Shown one piece after another: positions 22,281 through 27,006 of a DNA stretch of 27,006 bases (within the stretch, counting starts at the first letter, position 1; every line of letters starts with the position of its first letter). The stretch comes from a virus, in IMG/VR virus record IMGVR_UViG_3300025282_000196, positions 1 to 27,006 of that record; one strand, 5' to 3'. Both the position numbers and the translations under genes were made by a program. The notes below the pieces were generated by a model, which saw only the letters and a program-made list of their open reading frames with translations, did no database searches and was not told the origin of the DNA.

Positions 22281-22340
22281 GAGAAGGCTACTTAGTGTAG
22301 TTTTTGCTTCCTTTCTGTTATATTGGTAGCCTTCTCTTTT
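22281..22340 (+). terminator. terminator with alternative short hairpin after the capsid cassette
   Basis: GAGAAGGCTAC (22281-22291) pairs perfectly with GTAGCCTTCTC (22326-22336), 11 bp, followed by TTTTCTT. The same left arm can instead form a short hairpin, GGCTAC-TTAGT-GTAGTT (22286-22302, with two G-T pairs), followed by TTTTT. The two structures are mutually exclusive. The arrangement could reduce expression of the neck and tail genes relative to the abundant coat and decoration proteins. Confidence 0.7.
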
Positions 22341-22354
22341 CTTGAGCATAGAAT

Positions 22355-23278
22355 ATGGCAGATTTTCAATCACAAGTAATGGGATTAACAGGTTTGACTA
22401 TAGATGCTAGTTCTACTGCCCCTAGTCGATCTGAATTTTCTACATTTTTAAATGATGGTGTTATTGATGTTACTAGTAAGGTTGTCAAGTTAAGACCTCA
22501 GGATAGAAATGATTTTTCGAGGGTAAGTGCTGAGCAAACAGCTAATGCATCTTTAGATCTAAGTGGTGCTGATATTATTTCTGTTATAAGAGAGGATGGT
22601 GTTACCAGTGATAATTGGAGGCCATGCAGAGTAATATCTCCATCTTTACAACATATTGTAACAGATGTTGATAGTTTACATTTTTCATCAAAATTTTATC
22701 CAGCATATATGGTGGGAGATAATGGTTTGATTAGTGTATTTCCTGCTCCTGGCTCAAATCCTAATTCATTTAAGGTTTATTATATTAATAATTCACCTGA
22801 AGAAACAGATGGTACTGCATTAGATCATGCTAGTACAGGTATAAAATGGTTTCCAAATGACAAAGTATATCTTGTAGTAATCTATGCAGCTATAAAATCT
22901 CTTGAAAGTGCAATGTCTGCAAAGAGTATTCCAACTGTATCAGGAGATGGTACAGCCCCTATTGAATTAACAGATGTATCTATATTAGATGATGATAATA
23001 CTATTGATGTTCGTTTAGATCAAGGGGAAATAGATCAATGGTGGAGTACAACAGGACACTTTATAGAAGATGAGGAAGATACAGAATTAGCTATTGCACA
23101 GATACAAAAGATTACTGCTTATGTACAGGCATATCAAGCTCAACTTGCAGGTAATACTACAGATTATGGATGGATGCAGGCTAGGCATCAGATACTTTCT
23201 CAGCAGTATACTCAAACTTTTGTTATGATGGCTCCAACACCTCCTTCTCAGCCACAACAAAGAGCGGCTAGAAGATGA
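22355..23278 (+). CDS. probable neck / head-tail connector protein
   Basis: A 307-residue protein beginning MADFQSQVMGLTGL. The first half resembles phage adaptor-type proteins: a FLNDGVIDVTSKVVKL helix, then beta segments around SADIISVIRED and ISVFPAPGSNPNSFKVYY. Then comes a WFPNDKVYLVVIYAAIKSLE helix (about 168-187), with a long helix near the end (DTELAIAQIQKITAYVQAYQ). It probably sits on the portal or forms part of the neck. It has no clear ribosome binding site. It ends by ATGA overlap with the next gene. Similar full-length proteins are common in marine-type podovirus and siphovirus genomes, but the exact family is not recognised. Confidence 0.55.
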   Translation: MADFQSQVMGLTGLTIDASSTAPSRSEFSTFLNDGVIDVTSKVVKLRPQDRNDFSRVSAEQTANASLDLSGADIISVIREDGVTSDNWRPCRVISPSLQHIVTDVDSLHFSSKFYPAYMVGDNGLISVFPAPGSNPNSFKVYYINNSPEETDGTALDHASTGIKWFPNDKVYLVVIYAAIKSLESAMSAKSIPTVSGDGTAPIELTDVSILDDDNTIDVRLDQGEIDQWWSTTGHFIEDEEDTELAIAQIQKITAYVQAYQAQLAGNTTDYGWMQARHQILSQQYTQTFVMMAPTPPSQPQQRAARR

Positions 23279-23556
23279 AAGTACAGGAAATAATGGAAAG
23301 AGCTGGTATTATGGATACTGGAAGAGCTGTAGCTTATATCAAGGATGCTCTTGAAGAGATGAATATGATCTCTGAAACTCATGTTACTACGGAAAGGATT
23401 GATATAACTAAAGATCAAAGGTTTTATAGCTTTCCAAAAGATATGATAAAGGTAATAGATATTAGGTGCAAGAATCATCTAAATGTTGATGATGAATATA
23501 GGTCTATACCGAGAATGATCGGTGAACCTTTAAGAAAGGATGCAGATGGCAACTAG
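23275..23556 (+). CDS. N-terminal part of a split head-tail adaptor-like protein, 93 aa
   Basis: Starts MKVQEIMERAGIMDTGRAVA, then ALEEMNMISETHVTTERIDI, FYSFPKDMIKVIDIRCK and SIPRMIGEPL. This is the N-terminal half of the adaptor pattern (helical start, then a beta core), but it stops at 23556. The next gene begins 8 bases before this stop in another frame (+1) and carries the matching second half (YAYYVKGNKIAIV...). Either a single adaptor was split by a frame change, or the two proteins assemble together. Starts by ATGA overlap. Confidence 0.55.
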   Translation: MKVQEIMERAGIMDTGRAVAYIKDALEEMNMISETHVTTERIDITKDQRFYSFPKDMIKVIDIRCKNHLNVDDEYRSIPRMIGEPLRKDADGN

Positions 23557-24613
23557 TAAAGAATATGCATATTATGTAAAGGGCAACAAGATTGCTATTG
23601 TCCAGAAGGATTGGACGTTTTCTGGTGGTCAGACTCTCTCACAACCAGGGCTGAATGATCTTGGATCTCAAGGTGCTTTATTATGGAAAAGTCCGAAGGA
23701 GAGCATTACACATGGTCTAGAATTCCAATATGTGTATAGTCCTCAGTATATGGTCTCTTCCAATGCTGCAGTTGATGTAAATAAGTTTTATGTAAATGGA
23801 TGGACAGTTATAGGTGGTTATTTAGCATTCTTAAGAGCAAGAAGATCCACTATAAGTAATTGGTCGTCATCCCCAGAAAGTACAGTTACTTCAGGTTCTT
23901 CTGGAGATACAGGAGGACAATCTTTAGATTATATAGTGGTTGGGGGAAACTCTAGATGGAATGGATTACATAAAGTTCAAACAGCAGGTACTGAAGGTCA
24001 GCTTGTAACATATACTAAAGTACCTGAAACTTTACCTTATTGGGAAGATCAGAATGTAGATTTTAATACTAGTGAAGAAGTATATGGCAGAAGTGGTGGA
24101 AGTTTATATCTTGCTGATTATTTTTCTGCTGGTGATTATGTTTTTATATCAGGAAGTAATGATGAAGCTAATAATGGATTGTTTTCTATAGGTAGTGTTT
24201 CAACATCTGCAACTGCAGCATCAAGTAAATTAACACTTGGCACAAGATATGCAGTGGTTAATTCAGCTGATGCTACATCATATTCTACTGGATTGGATAA
24301 TGAATATTCTGCAGATGCAGCTTTAGTGGCTGAAAGTAGCCAGTCTGATATCAATATATATAAAGCATACAGAGATTTTTCATATGTACTTACAGATGTA
24401 AATGTTCTTAATGATGAAGCAGATGAACTAGATATACCAAGATACCTGGCTAATGCGGTTGTATACTATGTTAGAGCTAAGTATGCAGAGGATGCTGGTC
24501 AGATCGATATGAAAGAATATTTTATGAGAGAATTTAGAAGAATAACAGAGAAACATCAATCAAGTAAGAGATGGGGAACATATAGGGTCCAGGGTTTTAG
24601 TTTTTTACGATAA
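23546..24613 (+). CDS. second part of adaptor-like neck protein, with large beta insertion
   Basis: The ATG at 23546 (MATSKEYAYYVKGNKIAIVQ) has AAAGGA five bases upstream and is preferred over an ATG at 23540. It starts with the beta strand pair expected in the middle of an adaptor. A 220-residue, serine/threonine-rich beta insertion follows (about 85-275, e.g. DYIVVGGNSRWNGLHKVQ and LYLADYFSAGDYVFISGSND). It ends in the adaptor helical part: EADELDIPRYLANAVVYYVR, then KEYFMREFRRITEKHQSSK. The insertion may be surface-exposed on the virion. Function in the neck is inferred from position and end-pattern. Confidence 0.5.
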   Translation: MATSKEYAYYVKGNKIAIVQKDWTFSGGQTLSQPGLNDLGSQGALLWKSPKESITHGLEFQYVYSPQYMVSSNAAVDVNKFYVNGWTVIGGYLAFLRARRSTISNWSSSPESTVTSGSSGDTGGQSLDYIVVGGNSRWNGLHKVQTAGTEGQLVTYTKVPETLPYWEDQNVDFNTSEEVYGRSGGSLYLADYFSAGDYVFISGSNDEANNGLFSIGSVSTSATAASSKLTLGTRYAVVNSADATSYSTGLDNEYSADAALVAESSQSDINIYKAYRDFSYVLTDVNVLNDEADELDIPRYLANAVVYYVRAKYAEDAGQIDMKEYFMREFRRITEKHQSSKRWGTYRVQGFSFLR

Positions 24614-24640
24614 GATGATGTAAATTGAGAATTAATAACA

Positions 24641-24679
24641 AGTCTGTATAGGGAGCATTCTCGCCCCGCAAGACAGACT
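24641..24679 (+). other. hairpin in the leader of the 113-aa gene
   Basis: AGTCTGT (24641-24647) pairs with ACAGACT (24673-24679), 7 bp, with an inner GAG-CATT-CTC hairpin flanked by G and C runs. No T-tract follows; instead the AGGAG site of the next gene starts 11 bases on. It might protect the mRNA or tune translation. Confidence 0.5.
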
Positions 24680-24698
24680 AAAATAATAGGAGAATAGA

Positions 24699-25040
24699 AT
24701 GGCAAACCTACAAAAACACAGAGCACACGAATCTTTAAATACAGATACTGCTGCAGTTTGGGATTTAATAACAAATGTAACTGATGCACCTGTATCTGGT
24801 GGTACACCAGAGAATATAGACGTTTCAGGATATCATACTCTTGGATTAACTCCAGCTGCTGAAATATACATACATTTTCATAACACAAGTACAGCAACAC
24901 TAGTCATAGCAGATGCTTTAAAACTTGCTAGTGGATTATCGTTTATCAAGATACCTAGAGGAATTGGCAATACAATCTATTTTAATTATTTAGCTACTGA
25001 TGGTTCTTCTACTTGTGAACTACGTGTAGTGAAGATGTAG
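24699..25040 (+). CDS. small beta-rich structural protein, 113 aa
   Basis: Starts MANLQKHRAHESLNTDTAAV; ATAGGAGAATAG precedes. Mostly beta by pattern (AEIYIHFHNTSTATLVIAD, NTIYFNYLATDGSSTCELRV). It lies between the neck gene and the tail fibre, so a small tail or neck structural protein is plausible. No family recognised. Confidence 0.5.
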   Translation: MANLQKHRAHESLNTDTAAVWDLITNVTDAPVSGGTPENIDVSGYHTLGLTPAAEIYIHFHNTSTATLVIADALKLASGLSFIKIPRGIGNTIYFNYLATDGSSTCELRVVKM

Positions 25041-25051
25041 GGGGTGATGAA

Positions 25052-27006
25052 ATGGCTATATTAAACACATTATACGCAGGACAAGGACTTTCCACTTCTG
25101 GCGGCACAATATCAGGCGATTTAACTATTGATGGTGACTTAACTATTGATGGTAGTACTACATATACATATGATGAACAGGTAGATGGTCAAGTATGGAT
25201 TAAAGATTCTACAGCAAGTAGTGCAACTCAAGGTGGACATTTAAGACTTTTTAGTGATGATGGTGCTGGAATGGGTACTGGTCATAGACTTGGGGTAATT
25301 GAGTTTGGAGGGGCAGAAGATACAAGTAGTACTATTACAATAGGAGCAAGAATTGAAGCAATAAATTCTCGTGGTAGCTATTGGGATACCACTAATAATC
25401 ATGCAGATTTATTATTTTATACGACAACTGGGGATGCTTCTCAATCAGAAGTAATGCGTATCACCTCCGGTGGTGAAATAACAATGGCGAGTGGTTCTAA
25501 ATTAGTACATGATGACACAACTGGTATGGTCATTGGAATGGAAGGGGGAACTGATACGTATGGTTTATGGTGGGATACTTCAGCAAATGCTTATTCATTA
25601 AAATGGGGAGATTCTAAGAATTTTGTTTTTGATATGGATGGCATACAAATGGGGATTGGAGTGTCAGACCCAGATGAAGAATTAGAAGTAAAAGCGCCTG
25701 GGGATGCATGTATTAAAATTAACACTTCTACAGCAGGTAATGATGCTCAATTAAAATTTGCAACTGGCGATAGTATTGATTGGAATATATATGCTGATGG
25801 TAATGTAACTAATGACCCATTAATTTTTTATGATTATGCTTCAAGTAGTGCGACGATGGCGTTAAATAATGGCAACGTCGGTATTGGTTTAACTGTTCCT
25901 TCATCATCTCTTGAAGTGGCTAAGGGTTCAGCAAGTGCTGAATTAACTATTACTTCTTATAGCACTACTACTACTCACGGTGGTATTTTAAATCTTCAGC
26001 ATAGTAAAAATAATACAGTTGGCACAAACACCTTTATCGTTGATGATACATTGCTTGGTGGCATAATCTTTAAAGGTGCTGATGGTGCTGGGTTTGAAGA
26101 AGGAGCAACTATCAAGGCTTTTGTTGATGGAGACCCTCTTACTGGTGGTGACGGAACGGATTTACCAACAAGGCTTATCTTTGCGACTACGCCAGATGGA
26201 AATAATTCTGCTGTAGATAGAATGACCATCCTTCAAGACGGCAACGTCGGTATCGGCACGACGGGGCCTGGGAGCCTTTTCCATATGGTTGGCACAGAGG
26301 GAGCAACATTTGAGCGAAGTCTAGGAAATGGTAGTGTTAATTCATTTTTCAGTGTAGGTACAGACTCATTTTCAACTGCTGGAGGAACATTTAGATTTGA
26401 GGATAAAAGAGCATCTCAAAATTCACCCATATTTATTATCGAAGGAGCAGATTCTACAGGTACGGTTGGTTTATTTGATGTTACAGCAGGAGGAACAAGT
26501 CGTTTTCAAGTTCAACAAGACGGCAATGTCGGGATTGGAACTGATTCCAATGTTGACGAATTGTTACATGTACAGTCTGGCACTTCTTGGAAACCAGTTA
26601 TAAAACTGGAGAATACAAATGCTGATGCATCATCTCCGAAACTTCAGTTTCATAAAACATCAACCGCATCTGAAGCAGATGACGATTATATTGGGCTCAT
26701 TGACTTTTATGGTGTTGATAGTGGTAATGCAGTAACAAGATACTGTACTATTTCAGGCATAATATCAGATGTTACGGCTGGCGAAGAAGATGGACGGCTT
26801 GAATTTAATGTTTTCAAAGCTGGTACTGATACAAAATCTGTTGTCATAGAATCTGGAGGTATCCATGAAGTAGGTGGTACATTAAAAGAAAACCTACTCA
26901 CCAACTCTGGCTTTGATGTTTGGAGTAATAGTACGCTGGAGAATGTAGCTCAAGTTACAATAACTTGGAGTGCAACAAATACTTCTGCTTTTGCAGCTAC
27001 TAATGG
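25052..27006 (+). CDS. tail fibre / tip protein with GNVGIG repeats, 3' end outside window
   Basis: The frame starts at ATG 25052 (GGGGGTGATG upstream) and stays open for 651 codons to the window edge. The N-terminus MAILNTLYAGQGLSTSGG is followed by LTIDGD-LTIDGS repeats, as in the collar of trimeric fibres. Later [D/N]GNVGIG-x(n)-L-x-V units occur at codons for NNGNVGIGLTVPSSSLEV, QDGNVGIGTTGPGSLFHMV and QDGNVGIGTDSNVDELLHV, with a looser one (MDGIQMGIGVSDPDEELEV) before them. These units are typical of long fibre shafts often ending in a Peptidase_S74 chaperone domain, which would lie beyond the window. Predicted role: host recognition. Confidence 0.8.
   Translation, partial: MAILNTLYAGQGLSTSGGTISGDLTIDGDLTIDGSTTYTYDEQVDGQVWIKDSTASSATQGGHLRLFSDDGAGMGTGHRLGVIEFGGAEDTSSTITIGARIEAINSRGSYWDTTNNHADLLFYTTTGDASQSEVMRITSGGEITMASGSKLVHDDTTGMVIGMEGGTDTYGLWWDTSANAYSLKWGDSKNFVFDMDGIQMGIGVSDPDEELEVKAPGDACIKINTSTAGNDAQLKFATGDSIDWNIYADGNVTNDPLIFYDYASSSATMALNNGNVGIGLTVPSSSLEVAKGSASAELTITSYSTTTTHGGILNLQHSKNNTVGTNTFIVDDTLLGGIIFKGADGAGFEEGATIKAFVDGDPLTGGDGTDLPTRLIFATTPDGNNSAVDRMTILQDGNVGIGTTGPGSLFHMVGTEGATFERSLGNGSVNSFFSVGTDSFSTAGGTFRFEDKRASQNSPIFIIEGADSTGTVGLFDVTAGGTSRFQVQQDGNVGIGTDSNVDELLHVQSGTSWKPVIKLENTNADASSPKLQFHKTSTASEADDDYIGLIDFYGVDSGNAVTRYCTISGIISDVTAGEEDGRLEFNVFKAGTDTKSVVIESGGIHEVGGTLKENLLTNSGFDVWSNSTLENVAQVTITWSATNTSAFAATN
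25117..25152 (+). repeat. short tandem repeat coding LTIDGx
   Basis: Two adjacent units coding LTIDGD and LTIDGS, nearly identical in DNA (TTAACTATTGATGGT twice), near the start of the fibre gene. Typical of fibre collar/shaft repeats. Confidence 0.6.
25871..25887 (+). repeat. GC-rich GNVGIG-coding repeat, copy 1
   Basis: GGCAACGTCGGTATTGG; near-identical copies lie at 26240-26256 and 26522-26538 in the same gene and frame. Confidence 0.7.
26240..26256 (+). repeat. GC-rich GNVGIG-coding repeat, copy 2
   Basis: GGCAACGTCGGTATCGG, one base different from copy 1. The following bases (CACGACGGGGCCTGGGAGC) are the most G+C-rich part of the gene. Confidence 0.7.
26522..26538 (+). repeat. GC-rich GNVGIG-coding repeat, copy 3
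   Basis: GGCAATGTCGGGATTGG, two bases different from copy 1. Same frame and role. Confidence 0.7.

Noticed and set aside
24136-24354. Antisense frames inside large late genes
   Set aside because: They are shadows of AT-rich structural genes, without initiation signals.
1-27006. CRISPR array, integrase, transposase or insertion sequence
   Set aside because: No regularly spaced repeats and no recombinase motifs were seen. The only direct repeats are those listed.

Overview
The window is part of the genome of a tailed double-stranded DNA bacteriophage (Caudoviricetes). It carries a terminase large subunit, a 765-residue P22-like portal, a scaffold-like protein, an HK97-fold major capsid protein, neck proteins and a tail-fibre gene in the usual order. 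The long portal and short neck cassette suggest a podovirus-like particle, but the tail genes lie mostly outside. Coding DNA is AT-rich, and most starts have AGGAG-type ribosome binding sites with ATGA or TAATG overlaps, so the host is probably a Shine-Dalgarno-using bacterium. I cannot name the host. No integrase, repressor, tRNA, CRISPR array or insertion sequence was found.

Left arm (1-11011) is read from the minus strand and is the early/replication side. In transcription order, starting near 11 kb, it has a 93-aa gene with its own terminator, a long non-coding block, a run of small genes (zinc-ribbon, AT-hook-like and membrane peptides), and a recombination pair. That pair is a Sak4-type RecA-like ATPase whose domain order is circularly permuted, followed by a probable SSB. 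Next come a winged-helix-like protein, an archaeo-eukaryotic primase fused to a DnaB-like helicase, a Gp157-family protein and a DUF932-family protein. Beyond a compact structured RNA candidate lie four tiny genes, one of them a probable histone-fold protein.

The middle (about 8.6-11.5 kb) has unusually little protein-coding DNA. Three blocks of about 0.4, 0.7 and 0.4 kb have higher G+C than the flanking genes and are full of perfect hairpins, but hold no credible genes. With a fourth element at 597-760 they look like a set of structured non-coding RNAs. They may belong to, or be analogous to, the large ornate phage RNAs such as GOLLD and ROOL, but no family could be assigned by eye.

Right arm (11499-27006) is read from the plus strand and is the late/structural side: a small acidic protein, TerS-like protein, several small genes, TerL, a cluster of tiny overlapping genes (one with an in-frame UGA), portal, scaffold, capsid, two decoration-type proteins, a terminator, neck/adaptor proteins (one apparently split into two overlapping frames) and a tail-fibre gene that runs off the end. 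The two arms diverge from 11.0-11.5 kb, where A-tracts, a candidate sigma70-type promoter and a structured leader are found.
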